Source of the DNA: Pseudomonadota bacterium
GTDB lineage: Bacteria; Pseudomonadota; Gammaproteobacteria; Xanthomonadales; Rhodanobacteraceae
DNA: 33,962 nt
Assembly: GCA_021815695.1 (NCBI GenBank)
Contig: JAKAZT010000011.1
Location: forward strand, 1 to 33,962
Direction of reading: 5' to 3'
This document shows positions 7,921 through 15,438 of this stretch, piece after piece; positions within the stretch are counted from its first letter, which is position 1; each line of letters opens with the position of its first letter. Below the pieces are notes generated by a model. That model was not told the DNA's origin. It saw nothing but the letters and a program-made list of their open reading frames with translations, and searched no databases. A program made the position numbers and the translations under genes.

Positions 7921-8733
7921 TCAGCCTCCGAACACGCGCTTGAGGAATCCCTTCTTCGGCGCGTCCAGGAAGCGGATCGGCCGCACTTCGCCCAGCAGTC
8001 GCGCCACCGTGTCCGTGTAGGCCTGGCCGGCGTTGGAGGACTCGTCGAGGATCACCGGCACGCCGGTGTTGGAAGCGGTGAGCACGCCATCGGATTCCGG
8101 AATCACGCCGACCACCGGGATGCCGAGCAGCTCCTCGACGTCCTGCAGGCTGAGCATTTCGCCGGCTTCCACGCGCGCCGGGTGGTAGCGCGTCAGCAGC
8201 AGATGCCCCGGCACGCCGCCCTCGCCGCGCTCGCTGCGGCGGGTTTTGCTGGCCAGCAGACCGAGGATGCGGTCGGAATCGCGCACGCTGGACACTTCGG
8301 GATTGACCACCACCACCGCGCGATCGGCGAAGTACATCGCCAGATGCGCGCCCTTCTCGATGCCGGCCGGCGAGTCGCAGATCACGTAGTCGAAGCCGTC
8401 CTTCGCCAGTTCGTCGAGCACGCGCTCGACGCCTTCCTGGGTCAGTGCGTCCTTGTCGCGCGTCTGCGAGGCGGCCAGCACGAACAGCGTCTCGACGCGC
8501 TTGTCCTTGATCAGCGCCTGCTTGAGCGAGGCCTCGCCGTGGATGACGTTGACGAAGTCGTACACCACGCGCCGTTCGCAGCCCATGATCAGGTCGAGGT
8601 TGCGCAGGCCGACGTCGAAGTCGATCACGGCGACCTTCTTGCCCAGCTGGGCGATGCCGGTCGCCAGCGAGGCGCTGCTGGTGGTCTTGCCGACGCCGCC
8701 CTTGCCGGAGGTGACGACGATGATTTCGGTCAA
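7921..8733 (-). CDS. minD: MinD, septum site-determining ATPase
   Basis: MinD is the membrane-associated ParA/Mrp-family ATPase that recruits MinC and is released by MinE. At 270 residues it equals the E. coli protein. The deviant Walker [17 protein letters not shown] is at the N-terminus. [56 protein letters not shown] and the C-terminal membrane-targeting helix [11 protein letters not shown] follow. The start appears to be a TTG at 8733 (then [12 protein letters not shown]), preceded by GGAG eight bases upstream. No ATG is available near the expected N-terminus, so the rare codon is probably genuine. It lies 31 bp after minC and 7 bp before minE. Confidence 0.97.
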   Translation of the reverse strand: MTEIIVVTSGKGGVGKTTSSASLATGIAQLGKKVAVIDFDVGLRNLDLIMGCERRVVYDFVNVIHGEASLKQALIKDKRVETLFVLAASQTRDKDALTQEGVERVLDELAKDGFDYVICDSPAGIEKGAHLAMYFADRAVVVVNPEVSSVRDSDRILGLLASKTRRSERGEGGVPGHLLLTRYHPARVEAGEMLSLQDVEELLGIPVVGVIPESDGVLTASNTGVPVILDESSNAGQAYTDTVARLLGEVRPIRFLDAPKKGFLKRVFGG

Positions 8734-8764
8734 GGCGTGATGCTCCCTGGGTGAGTGGACGGGC

Positions 8765-9529
8765 CTAGCGGTCGAGTGCGGCGATCAGCAGCGCATCACC
8801 CTGCAGCCAGCAGTGTACGGGTTGTCCGTCGAATTCGGACGGCATCTGCTCGAACACGCGGTAGCGGCCGGCGATCGATACCAGCTCGGCGCGAAATTCG
8901 CTGCAATAGATGCGCGCGCTTTCGTCGCCGAGTGCGCCGGCCAGGGCGCGGCCGCGCAGCGCTCCGTACACGTGGATCGAGCCATCGGCGATCACCTCGG
9001 CGCCGTTGGCGACTGCGGCCGCCACCACCAGGTCGCGACCGCGGGCATAGACCTGCTGGCCGGAGCGCACCGCCTTGGCGTGATGCAGGCCGGGCAGGGT
9101 GGCTGCAGCGGGCGGTGGCGCGCGCTCCGCTGGCGGATCGGCCGCGATCGCCGGCGCACCCGGGGCGGCCGCGGCGCTGTCCTCGCGCTCGTAGGCGGTG
9201 CGGAATTTCGCGATCAGCGGCAGATCGAGGTGTTCGGAGAGCGCCTCGGTCGCGCGCGTGCCGTAAGCCAGGCCGACCGGCAGCATCCCGGCTGCGCGCA
9301 CCGCGGCGAGCAGCGCCCGCGTGGTGGCTTCGTCGGCCGCATCCGGCAGGCGGCTGAGATCGAGTACGACCGCCGCGCGCGCAAACAGCTGCGGCGCCTG
9401 GCGCACGCGTTGGGCCAGTTCCGCGCGCAGCGCTTCGGCATCGGCGCGGTGGACGCGGACATTGGCGATGCCGACCTGGCCAAAGCGCAGCTCGCAGGCC
9501 GCGGTGGCGGCTTCGATGCGGGCGCTCAT
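8765..9529 (-). CDS. minC: MinC, septum site-determining inhibitor of FtsZ
   Basis: MinC blocks FtsZ assembly and is localised by MinD. The 254-residue protein has an N-terminal FtsZ-inhibiting domain (about 1-115). An Ala/Pro-rich linker (about 120-150) follows, longer than in E. coli. The C-terminal beta-helix MinD-binding domain has SGQQVYARGRDLVVAAAVANGAEVIADGSIHVYGALRGRALAG. It ends close to the usual C-terminus. The ATG at 9529 overlaps the stop of the upstream GNAT gene as ATGA, so minC may depend on translational coupling to that gene. minD and minE follow on the same strand. Confidence 0.94.
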   Translation of the reverse strand: MSARIEAATAACELRFGQVGIANVRVHRADAEALRAELAQRVRQAPQLFARAAVVLDLSRLPDAADEATTRALLAAVRAAGMLPVGLAYGTRATEALSEHLDLPLIAKFRTAYEREDSAAAAPGAPAIAADPPAERAPPPAAATLPGLHHAKAVRSGQQVYARGRDLVVAAAVANGAEVIADGSIHVYGALRGRALAGALGDESARIYCSEFRAELVSIAGRYRVFEQMPSEFDGQPVHCWLQGDALLIAALDR

Positions 9530-10134
9530 GCGCCGCCGGCCGCGCTGCGCTGCGGCGTCGGGGCCGGACGCGCGCGTCCGGCCAGCCACGGCTGCGGCGG
9601 CAGACCGCCGTGGACGAGGTAGGTGTCGCGCACGAAAGCGTAACTGCACAGGTCCTTCGAAAGCATCGCCACGCGGCGATCCACGCCGGACATCATCTGC
9701 TGGCCGATCTCGCGGAAACCGTAGGTGCCGTGAAACAGCACCGCGACGTCGTCGCGCGGCTCCAGAAACACCTCGCAGGCGAGCAGTGGCACGCGTACTT
9801 CGGCGTAGCTCTGCACGTCGGCGTAGAACACGCGGCCGAGCCCGTGGCCGCGTGCCGCGCTGGCGATCACGATGCGGTCGATGTAGACGAACGCCGGCTG
9901 GCGCTGGCGAAACCAATCGAAATTGGGGCTGTCGTGATCGACGTCATGGCCCATGGCGATCAGGAAGCCGGCCACGCGGCCGTCCACTTCGGCGATGCGA
10001 AAGTAGTCCGCGATGGCGTGCAGGCGGGCGAGGCGCACGCCGTCGAGGGGCAGAATGCCCTCGCCCGCGGCGTTGTTGATGGCCTGCACGCTGTCGAGGT
10101 CGCTTGCGCGCACGTCGCGGATGATCAACGACAT
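9526..10134 (-). CDS. GNAT family N-acetyltransferase
   Basis: The 202-residue protein has the GCN5-related acetyltransferase fold. It begins LIIRDVRASDLDSVQAINNAA. VAGFLIAMGHDVDH forms the central strands. The acetyl-CoA motif is VIASAARGHGLGRVFYADVQ, with the R-x-x-G-x-G loop, and FHGTYGFREIGQQ is the C-terminal motif B region. The last 30 residues are Pro/Ala-rich and probably disordered. The substrate cannot be predicted. The stop overlaps the minC start by four bases, placing this gene first in a GNAT-minC-minD-minE transcript. The 147-bp gap to the divergent histidine kinase gene should hold both promoters, but I could not assign clear hexamers. Confidence 0.85.
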   Translation of the reverse strand: MSLIIRDVRASDLDSVQAINNAAGEGILPLDGVRLARLHAIADYFRIAEVDGRVAGFLIAMGHDVDHDSPNFDWFRQRQPAFVYIDRIVIASAARGHGLGRVFYADVQSYAEVRVPLLACEVFLEPRDDVAVLFHGTYGFREIGQQMMSGVDRRVAMLSKDLCSYAFVRDTYLVHGGLPPQPWLAGRARPAPTPQRSAAGGA

Positions 10135-10281
10135 TCCGGTCTCCGCTCGGATGCTGGTCCCGGCATTCCCGAGCCGGGTCGATGGCGGCGATTATCGCAT
10201 GGTGATCGCGGCGACCGCACGCCCGCGACCGTGACTTCGGTCCGGGTTGCCCGGCGCATCCGTCGCGCCCATCATGCCGGC

Positions 10282-11457
10282 ATGCGCGCGATCGCCCTCG
10301 ACCATGTCCGCCTGCTGCGTTATGCGGGCCTGTTCACCTACCTGTGCGCGGGGACTCCGCTGCTGCGGGTGGACTGGGCACGCGAGCGCCTGAGCCTGCT
10401 CGACCATCCCCATCTCGGCCTGCTGCTGCTGGCCACCAGCTACATCACCTTCGGCGTGGTGTACTGGCTGCTGACCTGGCGCTTCGACGCGCGCCGGCAC
10501 CTGCCGCTGAAGATTCTCGGCCTGGTAGTGCTGACGCTGGCGGCCATCGGGGTCGGCTGGCTCAGCAAGAGCGGCCTGTCGGGATTGCTGCTGGTGGTCG
10601 TCGCCGTGGTCCTGCCGTGGCTGCTGCCGGTCAAGCAGGGCCTGGCGTGGCTGGTGCTGCAGAATCTGGCCCTGGTGCCGATGTTTCACAGCTTCCCCGA
10701 TTTCCACATGAGCTACTTCGCGGCCTTCCTGCAGGCCAGCCTGTATCTCGGTTTCGCCGTGCTGACCTTCGTCGCCTCGATGGTCGCCAGCCAGCAGGTC
10801 GAGGCGCGCGAGGAGCAACGGCGACTGAATTCGGAACTGCGTGCGACCCGCGCGCTGCTGGCCGATTCCAGCCGCATCGCCGAACGCATGCGCATTGCCC
10901 GCGAGCTGCATGATCTGGTCGGCCATCATCTGACCGCGCTCAGTCTCAACCTCGAGGTCGCCAGCCACCTCGTCGCCAGCCCGGCCGGCGGGCCGGTGCG
11001 CCAGGCGCAGGCGATCGCCAAGCAGTTGCTGGTCGACGTGCGCGAAGTGGTCAGCGAGCTGCGCGAGGACGATTCGCTGGACCTGACGCTGGCACTGCAG
11101 ACCCTGATCGAGGGCGTGCCCGGGCTGGAGGTGCACCTCGATCTGCCGCCGCGCTTCAGCGTCGAGGACCCGCGCCGCGCCCAGGTGATCGTGCGCTGCG
11201 TGCAGGAGATCCTGACCAACACCGCACGCCATTCCGGAGCGCGCAACCTGTGGCTGGCCTTTGCCCGCACCGCCGAAGGCGAGCTGCGGCTGGAGGCGCA
11301 CGACGATGGCCGCGGCGCAGTCGGATTCCGCCCCGGCAACGGCCTCAGCGGCATGCGCGAACGGCTGGCCGAATATGGCGGACGTCTGAGCGTCGACGCC
11401 GCGTGCGAGCGCGGTTTCGCGCTGGCGGCCTGGTTGCCCCTGGAGAAGCCCGCATGA
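10282..11457 (+). CDS. Sensor histidine kinase, NarL/DesK type (HisKA_3)
   Basis: The 391-residue protein begins with about six hydrophobic helices (residues 10-165), a membrane sensor region without a periplasmic domain. A coiled stretch (VEAREEQRRLNSELRATRALL) follows, then the dimerisation domain RELHDLVGHHLTALSLNLEVA with phospho-accepting His210. The ATPase domain has an N box (EILTNTARHSGA), a G1 box (AHDDGRGA) and a G2 box (GNGLSGMRERLAEYGG). This architecture is that of DesK/LiaS-like kinases that sense the membrane state. I chose the ATG at 10282; a longer open frame upstream runs into the divergent gene's promoter region. The 3' end overlaps the response regulator start as ATGA, so the two form a pair. 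The signal is unknown. Confidence 0.92.
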   Translation: MRAIALDHVRLLRYAGLFTYLCAGTPLLRVDWARERLSLLDHPHLGLLLLATSYITFGVVYWLLTWRFDARRHLPLKILGLVVLTLAAIGVGWLSKSGLSGLLLVVVAVVLPWLLPVKQGLAWLVLQNLALVPMFHSFPDFHMSYFAAFLQASLYLGFAVLTFVASMVASQQVEAREEQRRLNSELRATRALLADSSRIAERMRIARELHDLVGHHLTALSLNLEVASHLVASPAGGPVRQAQAIAKQLLVDVREVVSELREDDSLDLTLALQTLIEGVPGLEVHLDLPPRFSVEDPRRAQVIVRCVQEILTNTARHSGARNLWLAFARTAEGELRLEAHDDGRGAVGFRPGNGLSGMRERLAEYGGRLSVDAACERGFALAAWLPLEKPA

Positions 11458-12095
11458 TCAACGTCTGCCTGGTGGACGACCAGACCCTGGTGCGCCAGGG
11501 CATCCGCTCGCTGCTGGATCTGGCCGAGGACATCCGCGTGGTCGCCGAATGCGTCGACGGCGCCCAGGCGGTGGCGACGATCCCGCGACTGAAACCCGAT
11601 GTGGTGCTGCTGGACATGCGCATGCCGGGAATGAACGGCATCGAGGTACTGCAGGCGCTGGCGCAGCAGGAGGCACTGCCGCCGACCGTGATCCTGACCA
11701 CCTTCGACGACGACCAGCTGGTACTGGCCGGGCTGAAGGCCGGCGCGCGCGGCTATCTGCTCAAGGACGTCTCCCTGGATCAGCTGGTCGAGGCGGTGCG
11801 CACGGTGGCCGCCGGCGGCTCGCTGGTGGCGCCGGCGGTGACCCAGCGCCTGCTGGCAGGCGTCGAGCGCATGCAGAACCAGTTCACCAGCCTCGACCAG
11901 CCCGATCCGCTGACCGAGCGCGAGACCGAGATCCTGCGCCTGATGGCCAGCGGCTACAGCAACAAGGAAATCGCCAATTCGCTGCGTGTCGCCGAAGGTA
12001 CGGTCAAGAACCACGTGTCCAACATCCTGTCCAAGCTGGGCGTGCGTGATCGCACCCGCGCGGTGCTCAAGGCGCTCGAGATCGGCATCGTCTGA
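11454..12095 (+). CDS. Response regulator, NarL/FixJ (LuxR-type output)
   Basis: This 213-residue regulator is the cognate partner of the overlapping histidine kinase. The receiver domain (1-120) has the acidic pair in VCLVDDQTLVRQGI, the phospho-acceptor Asp54 in VVLLDMRMPGMNG, a Thr in ILTTFDDD and a Lys in YLLKDVS. The LuxR-type helix-turn-helix (about 148-213) reads LTERETEILRLMASGYSNKEIANSLRVAEGTVKNHVSNILSKLGVRDRTRA, essentially the family consensus. The targets are unknown. The nearest gene downstream, the SRPBCC protein, begins 212 bp later and might be regulated by it, but no operator was recognised. Confidence 0.95.
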   Translation: MINVCLVDDQTLVRQGIRSLLDLAEDIRVVAECVDGAQAVATIPRLKPDVVLLDMRMPGMNGIEVLQALAQQEALPPTVILTTFDDDQLVLAGLKAGARGYLLKDVSLDQLVEAVRTVAAGGSLVAPAVTQRLLAGVERMQNQFTSLDQPDPLTERETEILRLMASGYSNKEIANSLRVAEGTVKNHVSNILSKLGVRDRTRAVLKALEIGIV

Positions 12096-12307
12096 GGTGG
12101 CACGACTGCGGCGGCGGCGAGCCTCGAACGCGCCGGCTGGCAGCTGATTCCGGCGGCCACTCCGCGACGGCGGCGGGTCGTGGCGCTCGCGCAGGCGAGT
12201 CGCTACCATGAACGCTTCGGCCCGCGCCCGCGGGGCAGATGGCCGTGCAGGGGGTTCCTGCCCCACGGTGCTACCCGGCACCGGTCCCCAGGTCTGGAGA
12301 ATCGTTA

Positions 12308-13639
12308 ATGACGCGTGTTATCGAAGTGATCGTTGCCGTGCTGATGGTCATGGTGCTCGGCCTGGTGGTCGCCCTGCTGCTGCCCGATGAAGGCAGCACC
12401 TCGCGTTCGATCGAGGTCAGTCATGACCTGCGCCACGTTTACGACATCCTCAACAATTACCGTCGTTTCCCCGATTACGGCGTGCTGCGCGCCTATGATC
12501 CGAATACCCAGTTCACCTTTTCCGGTCCTGCCTATGGCCCGGGAGCCGCGGTCAGCTGGAAGAGCAGCAACCCGAAGGTGCTGGATGGCTCGCTGGACAT
12601 CGTCTCGGCCCAGCCGGCGGCGAGCGACGTCAGCACCCAGGGCAGCGCCACCATCGTCTGGAAGCTCAGGCATCGGGGTGGTTTCCTCAACGGGTGGTAC
12701 GGCCATGACCAGCGCATCGAGATCGACCTCGAGCGTGCCGGCAGCAGCCAGAAGCTGGTGCGCGTCACCATGCGCTACAAGGTCAATTACGGCTGGAACC
12801 TGATCGACCGCCTGTCGCAGCTGTACATCCACGGCGAACCCGCGGCCTTCATCCAGTACACGCTGAACAACCTGCAGAACACCCTGGCTTCGATTCCCAA
12901 CATCAGCTACGACGGGGTCAGGCCGCAACTGGTGCATACACCCCGGCAGCCGGTCCTGTTCGTTTCGACCAAGGCCAAGCGCACCCTGGATGATGTCGAT
13001 GCGGCGACCGCCAAGGCGATGACCGAAATCGATGCGGCGATGAAAAAGCTCGGTGTCAGTGCCGCCGGGCAGCCCACCACTTTCACCACCGACTGGGGCG
13101 ACGAGTATTACCGCTTCGACGTCGCCGTGCCGATCAACAGCAGCACGCTGACGGTCGCCGGCCAGAGCGACGACCTGAGCCAGCCGGGGGCGCCCGCCGC
13201 CGCGACTGCTGCTGCCGATCAGGCCGGCGACAGCACGGCGGCTCCGGGCACCTGGCTCGCCAAGGGCGCACTCGAGGTCGAGGGCCCGGTCCAGGCACGC
13301 ATGGCCTTCGGCGGCCATGCGCTCACGGCGACCTGGAACGGTTCGCCCGCCGGCGTGCCGCTGACGCGCCTGCAGCTCAAGGCCTATGCGCTGACCCACG
13401 GTTATGCCTTCGATGACGGTGCGCACCGCTTCTACGACGTGCTGATGACCGATCCGGCCACCACCGCCTACGACCAGCAGACCTTCAACGTCTATCTGCC
13501 GGTCTTCGGCGCACCGGCGCAGACGCCGGAGCAGGCGCCCGCCGCGGCACCCGCCACGGCCTCCAGTGCGCCGGCTTCTTCCGCTTCGGCCCCGGCGTCG
13601 GCGGGCTCGGTCCCTGCGGCCGCGACCAGCGCCGGCTGA
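12308..13639 (+). CDS. Membrane-anchored SRPBCC (START-like) protein with GyrI-like effector-binding half
   Basis: The 443-residue protein starts with one hydrophobic segment (VIEVIVAVLMVMVLGLVVALLL), a signal anchor. Next is a SRPBCC/polyketide-cyclase-like domain (about 30-200), recognisable by STSRSIEVSHDLRHVYDILNNYRRFPDYGVL and the repeated beta strands. From about residue 215 a second region resembles effector-binding (GyrI-like) domains: VSTKAKRTLDDVDAATAKAMTEIDAAMKKLG, then GDEYYRFDVAVPI. The C-terminal 35 residues are Ala/Ser/Pro-rich. The soluble part is probably periplasmic. Both domain types bind hydrophobic small molecules, so a lipid or small-ligand binding role is plausible but unproven. 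The ATG at 12308 follows GGAG. A strong terminator comes 24 bp after the stop, so this is a single-gene unit. Confidence 0.75.
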   Translation: MTRVIEVIVAVLMVMVLGLVVALLLPDEGSTSRSIEVSHDLRHVYDILNNYRRFPDYGVLRAYDPNTQFTFSGPAYGPGAAVSWKSSNPKVLDGSLDIVSAQPAASDVSTQGSATIVWKLRHRGGFLNGWYGHDQRIEIDLERAGSSQKLVRVTMRYKVNYGWNLIDRLSQLYIHGEPAAFIQYTLNNLQNTLASIPNISYDGVRPQLVHTPRQPVLFVSTKAKRTLDDVDAATAKAMTEIDAAMKKLGVSAAGQPTTFTTDWGDEYYRFDVAVPINSSTLTVAGQSDDLSQPGAPAAATAAADQAGDSTAAPGTWLAKGALEVEGPVQARMAFGGHALTATWNGSPAGVPLTRLQLKAYALTHGYAFDDGAHRFYDVLMTDPATTAYDQQTFNVYLPVFGAPAQTPEQAPAAAPATASSAPASSASAPASAGSVPAAATSAG

Positions 13640-13663
13640 AACCCGCGCGCCGAGGTCGTCCAG

Positions 13664-13700
13664 CAAGCCCTTCCCGGTGAGTCGGGAAGGGCTTGTCGTT
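13664..13700 (+). terminator. Intrinsic terminator after the SRPBCC gene
   Basis: A perfect 13-bp stem (CAAGCCCTTCCCG, 13664-13676, pairing with 13683-13695) with a six-base loop is followed by TCGTTT. It separates the SRPBCC gene from the ABC operon. Confidence 0.85.
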
Positions 13701-13764
13701 TCCGCACCCGGGAACTTCCGGACCGGCCTGCGGTAGATTGGCAAGCCGTCACCTGCGGGCCGCC

Positions 13765-14706
13765 ATGCGCGCCATGATCGAAGCCGAGAACCTTTCGCGT
13801 CACTACGGCGGGATGCTGGCGGTGGACGCACTGAACCTGCGCGTGCGTGCCGGCGAGGTGGTCGGCCTGCTGGGCCCCAATGGCGCCGGCAAGACCACCA
13901 GTCTGCGCATGCTGGCCGGTTTTCTGGCGCCCGGCAGCGGGCGCGCGCGCATCGCTGGCCACGACGTCGAGCGACAGCCGCACGCGGCCCGTCGCGCGCT
14001 GGGCTACCTGCCGGAGGGCGCGCCCAGCTACGGCGAGATGAGCGTACTGGGATTCCTGCAGTTCATCGCGCGGGTGCGCCGATTGTCCGGCGAGCGTCGG
14101 CGCAGCCGCCTCGATGCCGTGATCCAGCAGTTGGAGCTGGACGACGTGCTGGCGCTGCCGATCGAGACGCTGTCGAAGGGCTACCGGCGCCGGGTCGGGT
14201 TGGCACAGGCGATCCTGCACGATCCGCCGGTACTGATCCTCGACGAGCCGACCGACGGCCTCGATCCCAACCAGAAGCAGGCGGCGCGCGCGCTGATCCG
14301 CGGACTGGCCCGGGACCGCGCCATCCTGATCTCGACCCATCTGCTGGAAGAGGTGCCCACGGTCTGCAGCCGCGTCGCGGTGATCGCGCGCGGACGTCTG
14401 CTCGCCGACGCCACGCCGGCCGAGCTGGAACGCCGCTCGCGCTATCACGGCGCGGTGTCCTTCAGCGCGCCCGGCGCGGGGCCTGCGCGCGCCGCGATCA
14501 GCCTGCTGCCCGGGGTGGACACCGTCGAGGTGGAGCCGCTGGGCGGGCGGGTGACCGTCTTTCCCAAGCCGGGTCGCGCGATACTTGCCGAGGTGCAGGG
14601 CATCCTTGCCGCCCAGCGCGTCGCAATCAGCGAGCTGGCCCTCGAGCGCGGCCGTCTCGATGACGTGTTCCGCCGCCTGACAGCCGATCCCGCGGAGGCG
14701 GCATGA
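13765..14706 (+). CDS. ABC transporter ATP-binding protein, GldA-like
   Basis: This 313-residue ATPase has Walker A (GLLGPNGAGKTTSLRML), an LSKGYRRRVGLAQAI signature loop, Walker B (PVLILDEPTDGLDPNQ) and an H-loop (LISTHLLEEV). A C-terminal extension of about 95 residues (from ERRSRYHGAVSF) is typical of the GldA/drug-exporter subfamily. It energises the permease encoded next, whose ATG overlaps this stop as ATGA. Two ATGs, at 13765 and 13774, are possible starts; neither has a strong ribosome site, and I chose the first. Together with the permease, the GldG-like protein and the DUF4340 protein it forms one transport machine whose substrate is unknown. Confidence 0.9.
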   Translation: MRAMIEAENLSRHYGGMLAVDALNLRVRAGEVVGLLGPNGAGKTTSLRMLAGFLAPGSGRARIAGHDVERQPHAARRALGYLPEGAPSYGEMSVLGFLQFIARVRRLSGERRRSRLDAVIQQLELDDVLALPIETLSKGYRRRVGLAQAILHDPPVLILDEPTDGLDPNQKQAARALIRGLARDRAILISTHLLEEVPTVCSRVAVIARGRLLADATPAELERRSRYHGAVSFSAPGAGPARAAISLLPGVDTVEVEPLGGRVTVFPKPGRAILAEVQGILAAQRVAISELALERGRLDDVFRRLTADPAEAA

Positions 14707-15437
14707 GTGCCTTGCTGGCGGTCCTGCGACGCGAACTGGCGGCGTACCTGGTGACGCCGGTCGCCTATGTCTTCATCGTGATCTTTCTCGCCCTGGCCGG
14801 TGCGTTCACGTTTTATCTGGGTGATTTCTACCGCCGCGGCCAGGCCGACCTGACCCCGTTCTTCAGCTACCTCCCCTGGCTGTTCCTGGTTCTGGTGCCG
14901 GCAGTGGCGATGCGGCTGTGGGCCGAGGAGCGCCGCAGCGGCACGCTGGAGTTGCTGCTGACCTTGCCGATCGGTCGCGGCGCGGCGATGCTCGGCAAGT
15001 TCCTGGCGGCATGGGCCTTCATCGCGCTGGCGCTGGCCTTGACGTTTCCGCTCTGGCTGACGGTCAACTACCTCGGCCATCCGGACAACGGCGCGATCCT
15101 CGCCGCCTACTGCGGCAGCCTGCTGATGGCCGGCGCGCTGCTGGCGATCGGTACCGGGCTGTCCGCCGCGACCCGCAGTCAGGTGGTGGCCTTCATCCTG
15201 ACCGAGCTCGTCGGCTTGGGTTATCTGCTGGCCGGGCATCGGCTCGTGCTGGGTCTGGTACAGGGCTGGCTGCCACCCGGCGTGGCGGACGCACTGGCGG
15301 GATTCAGCTTCATCGACCATTACGAGGCGATCGCGCGCGGCGTGCTCAACGCCGATGACGTCATGTTTTTCGTGCTGACGATCGTCTGCTGGCTGGGCGC
15401 CGGGGTGCTGCTGCTCGAACTGACCGAGACCGGCTGA
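14703..15437 (+). CDS. ABC transporter permease, GldF-like (ABC-2 type)
   Basis: The 244-residue protein has six hydrophobic helices and ABC-2 permease features. It starts LLAVLRRELAAYLVTPVAYVF. The motif MRLWAEERRSGTLELLLTLPIGR, between helices 2 and 3, is the coupling region of this subfamily. FSFIDHYEAIARGVLNADDV follows near the end. These match the GldF-like permeases that pair with GldA ATPases and GldG-type auxiliary proteins. Its start overlaps the ATPase stop by four bases, and the next gene starts one base after its stop, so all are one operon. In Bacteroidetes the relatives are linked to gliding. Here nothing else suggests gliding and the cargo is unknown. Confidence 0.9.
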   Translation: MSALLAVLRRELAAYLVTPVAYVFIVIFLALAGAFTFYLGDFYRRGQADLTPFFSYLPWLFLVLVPAVAMRLWAEERRSGTLELLLTLPIGRGAAMLGKFLAAWAFIALALALTFPLWLTVNYLGHPDNGAILAAYCGSLLMAGALLAIGTGLSAATRSQVVAFILTELVGLGYLLAGHRLVLGLVQGWLPPGVADALAGFSFIDHYEAIARGVLNADDVMFFVLTIVCWLGAGVLLLELTETG

Positions 15438-15438
15438 G

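Noticed and set aside
9610-10281. N-terminal extension of 224 codons before the histidine kinase
   Set aside because: It overlaps the divergent GNAT gene and promoter region and has shadow-like composition; the membrane sensor begins at the ATG at 10282.
12096-12307. A regulatory RNA or attenuator before the SRPBCC gene
   Set aside because: A GGGGCAG/CTGCCCC pairing exists, but the loop is long, no T-run or known motif follows, and the region is GC-rich enough to give such pairings by chance.
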